Below, piece by piece: positions 23,623 to 32,805 of a DNA stretch of 64,000 bases (position 1 is its first letter; each line of letters opens with the position of its first letter). The DNA lies in the NCBI GenBank assembly GCA_963845485.1, contig CAWJSI010000013.1:62001-126000 (forward strand). The letters run 5' to 3'. The translations under genes and the position numbers were made by a program. The notes under the pieces were generated by a model, which was not told the DNA's origin, did no database searches, and worked only from the letters and a program-made list of their open reading frames with translations. Source of the DNA: Bog-756 sp963845485. Its GTDB lineage: Bacteria > Actinomycetota > Acidimicrobiia > Acidimicrobiales > RAAP-2.

Positions 23623-24255
23623 ATGAACAACGGGAGAAACCTGATCGCCTGGCTCCTCTTGGGCCTCCTCACGGTCCTGGCCCTCGGCGGGGCCATCCTC
23701 GGCATCGCCCAGTCGCCGAAGAACGTGCCCCTCCAGCAGGCGGTGACCAACACCCTCAACGCGGCCAACTACTCCGAGGTCCTGACCGAGAACACCCCGC
23801 AGGGCAAGCAGACCGACTACCTCGTCTTCCAGGCTCCCGACCGACTGGGCGGCTACATCCAGAGCGGGTCCAAGCGGACCTACGTCTACGTCATCGGCAA
23901 CGTGGAGTACCAGAGCCTGACTGTGGCCAACAACACCCCGACCACCAGTCTGGTCTTCTACCGACAGGCCAGCCAGGGGGCCAAGGCCCTCGACCCCGCC
24001 CACGGCTACCTCCCCTATGCGCGACAGGCCAAGGACGTCCAACAGACGGGGAACACCTACTCGTTCACCCTCTCGGAGACCACCGCCCAGGGCAAGCAGA
24101 GCGGGAAGTTCGTCTACACCGTTTCGGGCTCGTACATCTCGGAGTTCACCCTCAATGTGGCCAGCTCCTCGGTGCAGTTGGTCATCTCCCAGGTGGGAAC
24201 CTCCCCTCCGGTCAAGCTGCCGGCCGGGGCCAAGGTGGTCAAGGCCAACGGCTGA
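23623..24255 (+). CDS. Membrane-anchored extracytoplasmic protein of unknown function
   Basis: 210 residues. One N-terminal TM or uncleaved signal (residues 9-30) is followed by an all-beta-looking domain rich in Thr, Ser and Gln (NTLNAANYSEVLTENTPQGKQ, SYISEFTLNVASSSVQLVIS). The pattern resembles LppX/LprG or LolA-type lipid-binding folds, but there is no lipobox Cys. I do not recognise a family. A hydrophobic-ligand carrier at the membrane surface is only a suggestion. Confidence 0.7.
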   Translation: MNNGRNLIAWLLLGLLTVLALGGAILGIAQSPKNVPLQQAVTNTLNAANYSEVLTENTPQGKQTDYLVFQAPDRLGGYIQSGSKRTYVYVIGNVEYQSLTVANNTPTTSLVFYRQASQGAKALDPAHGYLPYARQAKDVQQTGNTYSFTLSETTAQGKQSGKFVYTVSGSYISEFTLNVASSSVQLVISQVGTSPPVKLPAGAKVVKANG

Positions 24256-24301
24256 TCCTCGTCCGGTCCGGTAGGCGGGACGACCGACGACGACGCGAAG
24301 T

Positions 24302-24970
24302 TCAGGCCGGGGTCGGGGAGACGACTTCGTCGATGGCGTTCCGGAGCAGGCGGGCGTTTCGCTCCGGGTCCTCGGCCTGACAGAGCCAGCGCACCACCAC
24401 GAAATGCCTTGCCCCGGCGGCCGCCATGGCCCCGACCGTCGTTGGGTCGACCCCACCGGTGATCCACACCGGCCATGGTGACCGGGCCACCGCCTGGGTG
24501 ATGTAGCCGAGCCCGGTACCGGGTCGGCCCGGCTTGGTCGGGGTGGCAGTGACCGGGCCGGCCGACACGTACTCGACGGGAGCCGGGCCCGGGGTCGAAC
24601 CGCCGAGGGCGGCCTCCAGTTCGGGAATGGCGTGGGTGGACAGACCGATCAGGGCGTCGTCGCCCATCACTCGACGGGTGGCGAAAGGCGAGAGGTCGTC
24701 CTGGCCGACGTGGACCCCGTCGGCTCCGATGGCGGTGGCCAGATCGGGGCGGTCGTTCAGGATGAAGGGCACGCCGCTGTCGGCACAGACCCGCTGGACG
24801 ATCCGGGCCCGCTCGACCAGGGTGACGTCGTCGAGGTCCTTTTCCCGCAGCTGGACGAGGTCGACGCCGCCGTCGATGCAGGACCGCACGAACCGATCCA
24901 GATCAGGACGGTCCGGGGTGCACAGATAGAGCCTCCGGTCGGCGAGGCGCCACCGGTCGGCAGGAAGCAC
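24302..24970 (-). CDS. thiE: Thiamine-phosphate synthase
   Basis: 222 residues, GTG start 6 bp after the upstream gene's stop. Joins HMP-PP and the thiazole phosphate to form thiamine phosphate. VQLREKDLDD, FILNDRPDLA, GVHVGQDDL and WPVWITGGVDP are ThiE motifs of the TIM barrel. Other thi genes are absent here. It shares an operon with an HhH-GPD protein. AceE, in the same window, needs thiamine diphosphate. Confidence 0.9.
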   Translation of the reverse strand: MLPADRWRLADRRLYLCTPDRPDLDRFVRSCIDGGVDLVQLREKDLDDVTLVERARIVQRVCADSGVPFILNDRPDLATAIGADGVHVGQDDLSPFATRRVMGDDALIGLSTHAIPELEAALGGSTPGPAPVEYVSAGPVTATPTKPGRPGTGLGYITQAVARSPWPVWITGGVDPTTVGAMAAAGARHFVVVRWLCQAEDPERNARLLRNAIDEVVSPTPA

Positions 24971-24976
24971 GGCCGC

Positions 24977-25561
24977 TCAGCCGGACGTCGCCGCTTTGGC
25001 CTTGGCCTTGGCTTTCATCTTCTGTTTGTACTGGCGCACCTTGGCCAGGGCCTCGGGCGAGTCGATGTCAGCCACCGACCGGAACGAGCCGGTCTCTCCG
25101 AAGGGGGAGGCGGCCTTCGCCCAACCGGGAGGCCGGACCCCGAGCTGCTTGCCCAGCAGGGCGATGAAGATCCGCGCTTTCTGCTCCCCGAACCCGGGCA
25201 GGGCCTTCACGTTGGCGAGGAGGGTCTTGCCGTCCGGCGCAGTCGTCCAGATGGCGGCGGGGTCGCCGCCGTAGGACTCGAGGATGACGTTGCACACCTC
25301 TTGGACCCGACCAGCCATCGACTTGGGGAACCGGTGGAGGGCCGGACGCTCGCTGAACACCGCGGCCAAGGCCTCAGGGTCCATGGCGGCGAGGGCGGCG
25401 ACGTCGAGGTGGCCGCCGAGCCGCTCGGCCAGGTCAAAAGGCGACCGGAAGGCCCGCTCGAGCGGGACCTGTTGGTCGAGGACCATCCCGATCACAAGAG
25501 CCAGCGGATCCGTACTCAGGAGTTCGTCGGCAGCCTCATCACCACTCAGATACAGGGACAT
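24977..25561 (-). CDS. HhH-GPD-type base-excision DNA repair protein
   Basis: 194 residues. MVLDQQVPLERAF and the helix-hairpin-helix LPGFGEQKARIFIALLG (about residue 117) mark the HhH-GPD fold. The terminal iron-sulfur Cys set of MutY/Nth is absent. The tail is Lys-rich (KMKAKAKAKAATSG), probably DNA-contacting. The expected catalytic Asp after the HhH is not obvious, so activity is uncertain. TACGCT lies 6 nt before the ATG. Confidence 0.83.
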   Translation of the reverse strand: MSLYLSGDEAADELLSTDPLALVIGMVLDQQVPLERAFRSPFDLAERLGGHLDVAALAAMDPEALAAVFSERPALHRFPKSMAGRVQEVCNVILESYGGDPAAIWTTAPDGKTLLANVKALPGFGEQKARIFIALLGKQLGVRPPGWAKAASPFGETGSFRSVADIDSPEALAKVRQYKQKMKAKAKAKAATSG

Positions 25562-25567
25562 GACCTC

Positions 25568-25573
25568 AGCGTA
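25568..25573 (-). promoter_or_regulatory. -10 element, leaderless promoter of the HhH-GPD/thiE operon
   Basis: TACGCT on the minus strand, 6 nt before the ATG at 25561. The upstream 40 bp are unusually AT-rich (TCATTTTTGTCG). Confidence 0.5.
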
Positions 25574-25669
25574 TGCGACAAAAATGACTCTTTGAGCAAA
25601 CGAGGTGAATCTCCTCAGGCGTGAACGGCCAGCTCACAAGGGCCCAGCCCACTCCCACTGTCGACGCCC

Positions 25670-28411
25670 TCAGCCGGTCCAGGGATCGTCGGAGCCCGGG
25701 TCGATCCCGTAGCGATCGATGGCCTTGGCCACGGTGTCCGCAGGTACCCCACCATCGGCGCACAGGCCAGATAGCACGGCCACCACGACATGGGCCGCAT
25801 CCACCTCGAAGAACCGGCGAAGGACCTCGCGGGTGTCCGACCGGCCGAAGCCGTCAGTGCCGAGCGAGGTGAACCGGCGGGGCATCCACCGGGACACCTG
25901 GTCGGGCACCATCCGCATGAAGTCGGTGACAGCGACGATGGGGCCGCCCGATCCGGCCAGCGACTCGGTGACGAACGGCAGGCGCTCAGGCTCGCCGGGA
26001 TGGAGGCGGTTCCACCGCTCGACCGAGATGGCGTCCTCGCGCAGCGACTTGTAGGAGGTCACCGACCACACGTCGGCATCCACCCCCCACTCCTCGGCCA
26101 GCAGCCGCTGAGCCTCGACGGTTTCGTGCCACGCCGATCCCGAAAACAGCAGAGTGGCACGAGCGCGCGTTCCGGGCCCAGTCGATCCGTCGGGGCCTGG
26201 TTGGTCCACGGGGGCCTCCCCGAACCGGTAGAGGCCCTTGATGGTCCCGAGCCGGACCCGTTCGGCCTCGGCCGGGTCGGGCGGGAGCGCCGGCATCGGG
26301 TAGTTCTCGTTGTAGAGGGTCATGTACCAGAAGCGGTCCTCGGGCTCGGCCCCGGTCATCCGCCCGATCCCGTTCTCGACGATGGCGGCCACCTCGTAGG
26401 AGAAGGCCGGGTCGTAGGCGGCCACGCTGGGGACCGTCGAGGCCAGCAAGAGCGAGTGGCCGTCCTGGTGCTGGAGCCCCTCGCCGTTCAGGGTGGTCCG
26501 ACCGGCGGTGCATCCCAACAGGAAGCCGCGGCCACGGCTGTCGGACAGGGCCCAGAGCAGATCGCCCACCCGCTGGAACCCGAACATGGAGTAGAAGAGG
26601 TAGAAGGGGATGGTCGACTGACCCCAGGTGGCGTACGAGGTCGCCGCAGCGGTGAAGGCGGCGACGGCGCCGGCCTCGGTGATGCCCTCTTGGAGGACCT
26701 GACCCGAGGCACTCTCGGCGTAGTGCAGGGCCAGGCCGGCGTCGACCGGCGTGTAGTGCTGGCCTCCGGGTGCGTAGATCTGCACTTCGCTGATCAGGGA
26801 CTCGAGGCCGAAGGTCCGCGCCTCGTCCGAGACGATGGGAACGATCCGCTCCCCGATGGCGGGGTCACGGGTGAGGGAGCGGAGCAGGCGGGCAAAGGCC
26901 ATGGTGGTGGATACGGCCTGGCGCCCAGATCCGGCCTCGAGGTCGGCGAACCCGTCGTGTGCGGGGGCCGGAAGGGGCTCGGCGCGCACCACCCGGCGGG
27001 GGAGGGGCCCGCCCAGGGCAGCCCGACGCTCGGCCAGGTAGCGCGCCGCCTTCGAGTCGGGATCGGGTCGGTAGTAGGGGGGCAGGTCGGCGTCGAGGTC
27101 GGATTCGGGGATCTCCTCGTGGAGGAACAGTCGGTTGCGCAAGGTGAGGAGCTGAGCCTTAGTCATCTTTTTGATCTGATGGGTGGCGTTGCGGGCCTCA
27201 ATCTCGGGACCGAGCGTCCAACCCTTCACCGTCTTGGCCAAGATGGCCGTCGGCGCCCCCTCGTGCTCGGTGGCCGCCAGGTAGGCGGCGAAGAGCTTCC
27301 GGTAGTCGTGGCCGCCGCGGGGCAGCGACTGGAGCTCCTCGTCGGAGAGGTGGGCCACCAGCTCTTGGAGCCGGGGGTCGGGACCGAAGAAGTGCTCCCG
27401 GATGTAGGCCCCGGACTCGGTGGCGTACTTCTGGAACTCGCCGTCGACGGTGTTGTTCATCTTGTTGAGGAGGACGCCGTCGACGTCCTTGGCCAGCAGC
27501 TCGTCCCAGGTGCGGCCCCAGATGACCTTGATGACGTTCCAGCCGGCCCCGCGGAAGAGGGCCTCGAACTCCTGGATGACCTTGCCATTCCCCCGCACCG
27601 GGCCGTCGAGACGCTGGAGGTTGCAGTTGACCACGAAGACGAGGTTGTCGAGGTGCTCCCGTCCGGCCATCCCCAAGGCCCCGATGGTCTCGGGCTCATC
27701 GAACTCGCCGTCACCCACGAAGCACCAGACCCGGCTCTGGCTGGCGTCGATGAGACCCCGGGCGTGGAGGTAGCGGGCTACATGGGCCTGGGCGATGGCG
27801 TTAAGGGGTCCGAGTCCCATGGACACGGTGGGGTACTCCCAGAACTCGGGCATGAGCCGGGGATGGGGATACGAGGAGAGCCCGTCGACGCCCACCTCGA
27901 ACCGGAAGTTGTCCAGGTGCTCCTCGGTCAGGCGGCCCTCCACGAAGGCCCGGGCATAGATCCCCGGCGAGGCGTGGCCCTGGAAGTACACCTGGTCCCC
28001 GGGTTTCCCGTCGTCCTTGCCCCGGAAGAAGTGATTGAAGCCGACCTCGTAGAGGGAGGCGGAACTGGCGTAGGTGGACAGGTGCCCGCCGATGGCCTCG
28101 GAGCGGACATTGGCCCGCACCACCATCACTGCGGCATTCCAGCGGATGAAGGCGCGGATCCGGCGTTCGAGGTACTCGTCGCCGGGGAACTCGGGCTCCT
28201 CGTCGGTGGGGATGGTGTTGACGTAGGGGCTGGACACGGTGGCCGGGAAGTCGACGTGCTTCTGGCCCGCCCGTTCGAGGATCCGCATCAGGAGGTACCG
28301 GGCCCGGGTACGTCCGTAGGTGTCGACCACGTCGTCGAAGGCGTCGAGCCACTCGGCGGTCTCCTGGGGATCACGGTCGGGTAGCTGATGGCTGACACCG
28401 TCGAACAACAT
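25670..28411 (-). CDS. aceE: Pyruvate dehydrogenase E1, homodimeric type
   Basis: About 913 residues from the ATG at 28411 (GGGAG upstream). Thiamine-diphosphate-dependent decarboxylation of pyruvate and transfer to lipoyl-E2. GGHLSTYASSASLYEVGFNH, GDGEFDEPETIGAL with NCNLQRLDGP (TPP site), KTVKGWTLG, and PIVSDEARTFGLESL are AceE signatures. Length is normal. The E2, E3 and lipoate genes lie 4-9 kb away on the opposite strand. A 14-bp palindrome sits in the leader. Confidence 0.97.
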   Translation of the reverse strand: MLFDGVSHQLPDRDPQETAEWLDAFDDVVDTYGRTRARYLLMRILERAGQKHVDFPATVSSPYVNTIPTDEEPEFPGDEYLERRIRAFIRWNAAVMVVRANVRSEAIGGHLSTYASSASLYEVGFNHFFRGKDDGKPGDQVYFQGHASPGIYARAFVEGRLTEEHLDNFRFEVGVDGLSSYPHPRLMPEFWEYPTVSMGLGPLNAIAQAHVARYLHARGLIDASQSRVWCFVGDGEFDEPETIGALGMAGREHLDNLVFVVNCNLQRLDGPVRGNGKVIQEFEALFRGAGWNVIKVIWGRTWDELLAKDVDGVLLNKMNNTVDGEFQKYATESGAYIREHFFGPDPRLQELVAHLSDEELQSLPRGGHDYRKLFAAYLAATEHEGAPTAILAKTVKGWTLGPEIEARNATHQIKKMTKAQLLTLRNRLFLHEEIPESDLDADLPPYYRPDPDSKAARYLAERRAALGGPLPRRVVRAEPLPAPAHDGFADLEAGSGRQAVSTTMAFARLLRSLTRDPAIGERIVPIVSDEARTFGLESLISEVQIYAPGGQHYTPVDAGLALHYAESASGQVLQEGITEAGAVAAFTAAATSYATWGQSTIPFYLFYSMFGFQRVGDLLWALSDSRGRGFLLGCTAGRTTLNGEGLQHQDGHSLLLASTVPSVAAYDPAFSYEVAAIVENGIGRMTGAEPEDRFWYMTLYNENYPMPALPPDPAEAERVRLGTIKGLYRFGEAPVDQPGPDGSTGPGTRARATLLFSGSAWHETVEAQRLLAEEWGVDADVWSVTSYKSLREDAISVERWNRLHPGEPERLPFVTESLAGSGGPIVAVTDFMRMVPDQVSRWMPRRFTSLGTDGFGRSDTREVLRRFFEVDAAHVVVAVLSGLCADGGVPADTVAKAIDRYGIDPGSDDPWTG

Positions 28412-28423
28412 GGTTCCATGCTC

Positions 28424-28437
28424 CCACCGCGCGGTGG
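28424..28437 (-). promoter_or_regulatory. 14-bp palindrome in the aceE leader
   Basis: CCACCGCGCGGTGG is a perfect palindrome 13 bp upstream of the aceE ATG, just before its SD. Operator or short RNA structure; function inferred. Confidence 0.35.
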
Positions 28438-28557
28438 TGCAAGGGAATTCATCGAAACGCGTTCTACCGCTCGCCCAGACGGTGCACCCCGCTGGACCGG
28501 CCCGCCGGTCCGACCGGGGTGCACTCTCGACCCAGATGGACAGGGCATGCTGTCCCG

Positions 28558-29007
28558 ATGCGCGACGACTCCCCACCCGCACCAGACGTCACCGTCGTCT
28601 TCACCGACGGTGCTTGCCGGGGGAACCCCGGGCCGGGGGGTTGGGCCTGGGCCGTCGACGGGGATGGCTCGGACAGCGGGGGTGAGCCCCACACCACCAA
28701 CCAGCGGATGGAGGTCACCGCCGTCATCCGCGCCCTACGGTCCCTGCCCGGTCCGCTGCACGTGGTCAGCGACTCCACCTACGTGGTGAACTGCTTCCGG
28801 GACCGGTGGTGGCAGGGGTGGGAACGCCGGGGATGGCGTAACACCCAGGGCAAACCCGTAGCCAACCAGGACCTCTGGAAGGAGCTGATCCCTTTGGCCC
28901 TCGAGTCGGGGCGTCCGGTGACCTTTGCTTGGGTGAAGGGCCACTCCGGGGACCGGATGAACGATCTGGTCGACCTGTTGGCCACCCAGGCTGCCGACCT
29001 CCAGTAG
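28558..29007 (+). CDS. rnhA: Ribonuclease HI
   Basis: 149 residues from the ATG at 28558 (CATGCT 6 nt upstream). Degrades RNA in RNA-DNA hybrids. FTDGACRGNPGPGGW carries the first catalytic Asp, TTNQRMEVTAVIRAL the Glu, VVSDSTYVVN the second Asp, and KGHSGDRMND the His and last Asp. Divergent from aceE. Confidence 0.96.
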   Translation: MRDDSPPAPDVTVVFTDGACRGNPGPGGWAWAVDGDGSDSGGEPHTTNQRMEVTAVIRALRSLPGPLHVVSDSTYVVNCFRDRWWQGWERRGWRNTQGKPVANQDLWKELIPLALESGRPVTFAWVKGHSGDRMNDLVDLLATQAADLQ

Positions 29008-29055
29008 CTCGGGGGGCGGGAACTGACGCCGTTTGGGTTCGTCGGCCACCTCCCG

Positions 29056-29061
29056 TAACCT
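29056..29061 (+). promoter_or_regulatory. -10 element, leaderless promoter of the HSD10-like SDR
   Basis: TAACCT lies 6 nt before the ATG at 29068; no SD. Confidence 0.5.
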
Positions 29062-29067
29062 GCTGGC

Positions 29068-29835
29068 ATGGAGATCCAAGGAAGTTCAGCCATCATCACC
29101 GGCGGCGCGTCTGGCCTCGGCGAAGCCACCGCCCGGACCCTGGCCGCCCGCGGCGTGCGGGTCACCGTCTTCGACCGAAACGAGGAGCGGGGCAAAGAGG
29201 TCGTCGGCGAGATCGGCACCAACGCCAACTTCGCCGGTGGGGACGTGACCGACCCCGAGGACTGTCAAAAGGCCGTGGACCAGGCGGCCGACGGCGGCAA
29301 CCTCCGCATCGCCGTCAACTGCGCCGGCACTGGGTGGGTGGGGCGGGTCATCAATCGGGACGGATCCCCCCACGATCTGCAGCCCTTCCAGTTCATCCAG
29401 AATTTGAACGTCATCGGGACGTTCAACGTGATGACCAAGGCGGCCTCCCACATCGCCACCGTCGAGCCCCAGGAGAACGGCGAGCGCGGGGTGATCGTGA
29501 ACACCGCTTCGGTGGCCGCCTTTGACGGACAGATCGGCCAGCTGGCCTACTCGGCATCCAAAGGCGCCATCGTGGGCATGACCCTTCCCGCCGCCCGCGA
29601 CCTGGCCGTGGTGGGCATCCGGGTCCTCGCCATCGCTCCAGGATTGTTCGACACCCCCCTGTTGGCCATGTTCCCTGACGAGGCCCGAGCCGAGCTGGCC
29701 CGGTCGGTCAACTTCCCGAAGCGGTTGGGCAATCCCGCCGAGTTCGGCGAGCTGGTGGCCCATATCGCTTCGAACAGCTATCTCAACGCCGAGGTCATCC
29801 GGCTTGACGGCGGCATCCGTATGCCTCCCAAGTAG
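29068..29835 (+). CDS. SDR, 3-hydroxyacyl-CoA dehydrogenase type-2 (HSD10)-like
   Basis: 255 residues. ITGGASGLGEATA nucleotide motif, NCAGTGWVG, catalytic Ser in NTASVAAFDGQIGQ, and YSASKGAIVGMTLPAARDL. The end, EVIRLDGGIRMPPK, is characteristic of HSD17B10-type enzymes, which oxidise 3-hydroxyacyl-CoA and related substrates with NAD. Fits the acyl-CoA dehydrogenase and crotonase also present in the window, though not linked in an operon. Confidence 0.88.
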   Translation: MEIQGSSAIITGGASGLGEATARTLAARGVRVTVFDRNEERGKEVVGEIGTNANFAGGDVTDPEDCQKAVDQAADGGNLRIAVNCAGTGWVGRVINRDGSPHDLQPFQFIQNLNVIGTFNVMTKAASHIATVEPQENGERGVIVNTASVAAFDGQIGQLAYSASKGAIVGMTLPAARDLAVVGIRVLAIAPGLFDTPLLAMFPDEARAELARSVNFPKRLGNPAEFGELVAHIASNSYLNAEVIRLDGGIRMPPK

Positions 29836-29890
29836 TCGCGCCCTTGGACCGTTGCTGATCCGACCGGGCGGTAGTGTCGCCTCGAGCGCC

Positions 29891-30886
29891 ATGACGAGCA
29901 CCGTATCCACATCGCCACCGTCCGCCCCGGCAGCGAGCGGCGGCATCATCCGGACCGTCGGGCTCACCAAGGTGTACGCCGGATCGGACATTCGGGCGGT
30001 CGACGGGCTCGATCTCGAGGTGGTCCACGGCGAGATCTTCGGTCTCCTCGGGCCGAACGGTGCCGGCAAGACCACCACGGCGGGCATGCTCACCACCCGG
30101 GTGGTGCCCACCTCGGGCCAGGCCTTCGTCGGAGGCATCGATGTGGTCGCCCACCCCGCCCTGGCCAAGCAGATCCTCGGGATCGTCAGCCAGCAGAACA
30201 CCCTCGACCGCCAGCTCAACGTGTGGGAGAACCTCTACTTCCACGGACGCCTGTTCGGAATCGCTGCCCGAGAGTCCAGGCGAACGGCCAGCGAACTCCT
30301 TGAGCAGTTCCAGCTGGAACGGTGGGCCAAGGCCTCGGTCTATGCCCTGTCGGGAGGAATGGCCCAGCGGCTCATGGTGGCCCGCGCCATCTTCCATCGC
30401 CCAGCGGTGCTCTTCCTCGACGAGCCCACCGCCGGACTCGATCCCCAGAGCCGGCTGGCCCTCTGGGAGACCCTCCGGACGCTCAACGCCGAAGGTCAGA
30501 CCATCATGCTCACCACTCATTACATGGAAGAGGCCGATCAGCTCTGCGGTCGGGTGGCCATCATGGACCGGGGCAGGATCCTGGCCCTCGACACCCCGGC
30601 GGCCCTGAAACAGCAAGTGAACGCCGACACCATCGTTACCGTGATCGCCAGTGGCGACCGGGAGGCACTGGCCCGCGTGCTGAGCGATGGCGTCGACGGC
30701 GTGACCGCTTCCCGAATCACTGATACCGGGGTGGAGCTCCATGTAAAGGGCCAGGACCGACTGCTGCCACGTGTAGTCAACACGGCCGAGGAGGCCGGGT
30801 TCCCGGTGCTCGACCTCTCGGTCAACGAGCCCACCTTGGAGACCGTGTTCATCAACCTCACCGGCAAGGAGCTCCGAGAGGGGTGA
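29891..30886 (+). CDS. ABC-2 type transporter ATP-binding protein (DrrA-like)
   Basis: 331 residues from the ATG at 29891; an earlier in-frame codon lies inside the upstream gene. Walker A GPNGAGKTT, signature LSGGMAQRL (the Q form, not the usual SGGQ), Walker B LFLDEPTAGLD, H-loop TTHYMEEAD. A C-terminal domain ends NEPTLETVFINLTGKELREG, as in daunorubicin-resistance (DrrA-type) exporters. Overlaps the permease gene by 4 bp. TAGTGT lies 13 nt upstream. Confidence 0.92.
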   Translation: MTSTVSTSPPSAPAASGGIIRTVGLTKVYAGSDIRAVDGLDLEVVHGEIFGLLGPNGAGKTTTAGMLTTRVVPTSGQAFVGGIDVVAHPALAKQILGIVSQQNTLDRQLNVWENLYFHGRLFGIAARESRRTASELLEQFQLERWAKASVYALSGGMAQRLMVARAIFHRPAVLFLDEPTAGLDPQSRLALWETLRTLNAEGQTIMLTTHYMEEADQLCGRVAIMDRGRILALDTPAALKQQVNADTIVTVIASGDREALARVLSDGVDGVTASRITDTGVELHVKGQDRLLPRVVNTAEEAGFPVLDLSVNEPTLETVFINLTGKELREG

Positions 30887-31764
30887 GCACGCTCGAATCG
30901 GGTACTGCGCCGGCGACCGTGCACGAACGGCCCACGAGATCGACCTTCGACGCCAGCCGCATCGCCCTTGGTGCCCTCATCCTCCGGGACCTGGTGGTCC
31001 TGCGCAAGCACGTCTTGGAGTTCGTCATCAGGGTGCTCGTGCAGCCGTTCCTCTTGTGCTTCGTCTTCCTCTACGTCTTCCCGAAGATCGGTCAGGGGAT
31101 CGGTGGAAGTGGGGGACCTGTGGCCGAATCGGCGTTCGCCACGCTGCTGGTTCCCGGGGTGGTAGGGATCTCCATCCTCTTCCAGGGGGTGCAGTCGGTG
31201 GCGCTGATCATGTCCCAGGAGTTCGGTTTCACCCGGGAGATCGAGGACCGGGTCCAAGCACCCTGCCCTATCTGGCTCGTGGCGATGGCCAAGGTACTCT
31301 CCGGCGCCGTGCAGGGTCTGATCTCGGCCATCATCGTGCTGCCCATTGCCTCGGTGGTCCACGCCAAGGGAGTGGAGGCCCACCTCAACCTGCACTGGTG
31401 GATCATCGTGACGCTGGTTCCCCTGGCCTGCGTGACCATGGCCTCCCTCGGCCTCCTGCTCGGTACCAGCTTCGAGCCCCGCAACATTGGCCTGATGTTC
31501 GGGTTCATCATCCTCCCGGTGACCTTCCTCGGTGGGACCTACTACGAATGGACGCGTCTGGCCCCCATCCAGGCCGGAGGCTGGCATTGGCTGCAGACAC
31601 TCGTCCTGATCAATCCCCTCATCTACGTCAATGAGGGAATGCGGGCCGCCCTGACCGACGCCCCCCACATGCATCTCTACATCATCTACCCGGTGCTGAC
31701 GGCGTTCCTCGCCGTCTTCCTCGGGCTCGGCCTCCGCAACTTCCGCCGGCGGGTGCTCTCCTAG
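30883..31764 (+). CDS. ABC-2 type transporter permease (DrrB-like)
   Basis: 293 residues, GTG start overlapping the ATPase gene. About six TM helices; amphipathic entry RDLVVLRKHVLEFVIRVLVQP, then LLVPGVVGISILFQG and LPVTFLGGTYYEWTRL as in ABC-2/DrrB permeases. Forms a half-transporter pair with the ATPase. Substrate (drug, lipid or glycan) is not determinable. Confidence 0.9.
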   Translation: MSTLESGTAPATVHERPTRSTFDASRIALGALILRDLVVLRKHVLEFVIRVLVQPFLLCFVFLYVFPKIGQGIGGSGGPVAESAFATLLVPGVVGISILFQGVQSVALIMSQEFGFTREIEDRVQAPCPIWLVAMAKVLSGAVQGLISAIIVLPIASVVHAKGVEAHLNLHWWIIVTLVPLACVTMASLGLLLGTSFEPRNIGLMFGFIILPVTFLGGTYYEWTRLAPIQAGGWHWLQTLVLINPLIYVNEGMRAALTDAPHMHLYIIYPVLTAFLAVFLGLGLRNFRRRVLS

Positions 31765-31796
31765 TCGCTTTTCCCATCGGCATCGGGCCTTCGTCC

Positions 31797-31802
31797 TACG
31801 AT
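31797..31802 (+). promoter_or_regulatory. -10 element, leaderless promoter of the methyltransferase
   Basis: TACGAT lies 6 nt before the GTG at 31809; no SD. Confidence 0.5.
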
Positions 31803-31808
31803 GGCGCC

Positions 31809-32612
31809 GTGGCCAGGGATGACGGGTATCTGCTTGACAACCGCCAGGCTGAGGCGGGCGACCGCCTGACCGCCCTGGCTGCGCTCTTGGACCCGGGGAC
31901 CTTCCGCCACCTCGACGACTGCGGCATCGCCCCGGGTTGGCGTTGCTGGGAGGTTGGGGCGGGCGGACCGACCGTCGCTACCTGGATGGCCGAACGGACC
32001 GGCCCCGAGGGCTCGGTGCTGGCCACCGACCTCGACCTCTCGTGGATGGGTGCGCCCGACACCCATCCCTTCTCGGCCCGGATCCACGACGTCGGCCTCG
32101 ACCCGCCACCACCGGGTCCGTTCGACCTGATCCATGCCCGCTTGGTGCTCGTCCACGTGCCGCAGCGCCGCCAGGCCCTGGATGCCATGGTCGGCGTCCT
32201 CCGTCCGGGTGGGTGGCTGGTCGTCGAGGACGCCGACCCCGCCCTCCAGCCGCTCACCTGCATCGACGAGTTCGGGCCCGAACAGGTGCTGGCCAATAAG
32301 CTTCGCCGTGACTTCCGGTCGCTGCTGGTGGACAGCGGCGCGGACACCTCCTTCGGCCGGACCCTGCCCCGGCTCCTCCGGGCGGCCGGTCTGGTCGACG
32401 TGTGGGCCGACGCCTACTTCCCGGTGACCGGTCCGTGGTGCACTGTGCTCGAGCGGGCGACGGTCGAGCAGATGCGGGAACGCCTGGTCGACTCAGGGCT
32501 GGCCACCGTCGTCGAGATCGACCAGCACCTGTCCGCCGTCGACGCCGGCGGAATGGACTTCGCCACTTCACCGCTCATCTCGGCCTGGGGCCGGGCACCG
32601 GTCGCGGGTTGA
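31809..32612 (+). CDS. Class I SAM-dependent methyltransferase
   Basis: 267 residues, GTG start. Motif I CWEVGAGGPTVATWM, Asp-rich acceptor VLATDLDLSW, FDLIHARLVLVHVP and LRPGGWLVVEDAD are standard class I motifs. A helical C-terminal cap follows. No neighbour identifies the substrate. Confidence 0.85.
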   Translation: MARDDGYLLDNRQAEAGDRLTALAALLDPGTFRHLDDCGIAPGWRCWEVGAGGPTVATWMAERTGPEGSVLATDLDLSWMGAPDTHPFSARIHDVGLDPPPPGPFDLIHARLVLVHVPQRRQALDAMVGVLRPGGWLVVEDADPALQPLTCIDEFGPEQVLANKLRRDFRSLLVDSGADTSFGRTLPRLLRAAGLVDVWADAYFPVTGPWCTVLERATVEQMRERLVDSGLATVVEIDQHLSAVDAGGMDFATSPLISAWGRAPVAG

Positions 32613-32805
32613 CCCACATCCGGCCCGGGGCCTTGCGTCCGCTCCCCGGTTACCGCCGAGTACCGAGGTGGCGCCGGCCTTCGGCCCGGTAGGCTGGACC
32701 GTGGTCGCGCACCGGGCGCGGCAGTGGACGGAGGTGATTCCCACGACACCCGAGGTGGCTGAGGATCGAACGGCATCGGGGGGAGTCGACAGGGGGATCG
32801 ACAAG

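Noticed and set aside
25790..28384. An 864-codon open frame on the + strand opposite aceE
   Set aside because: Shadow of aceE caused by high GC and codon bias; Gly/Val/Leu-rich with no domain.
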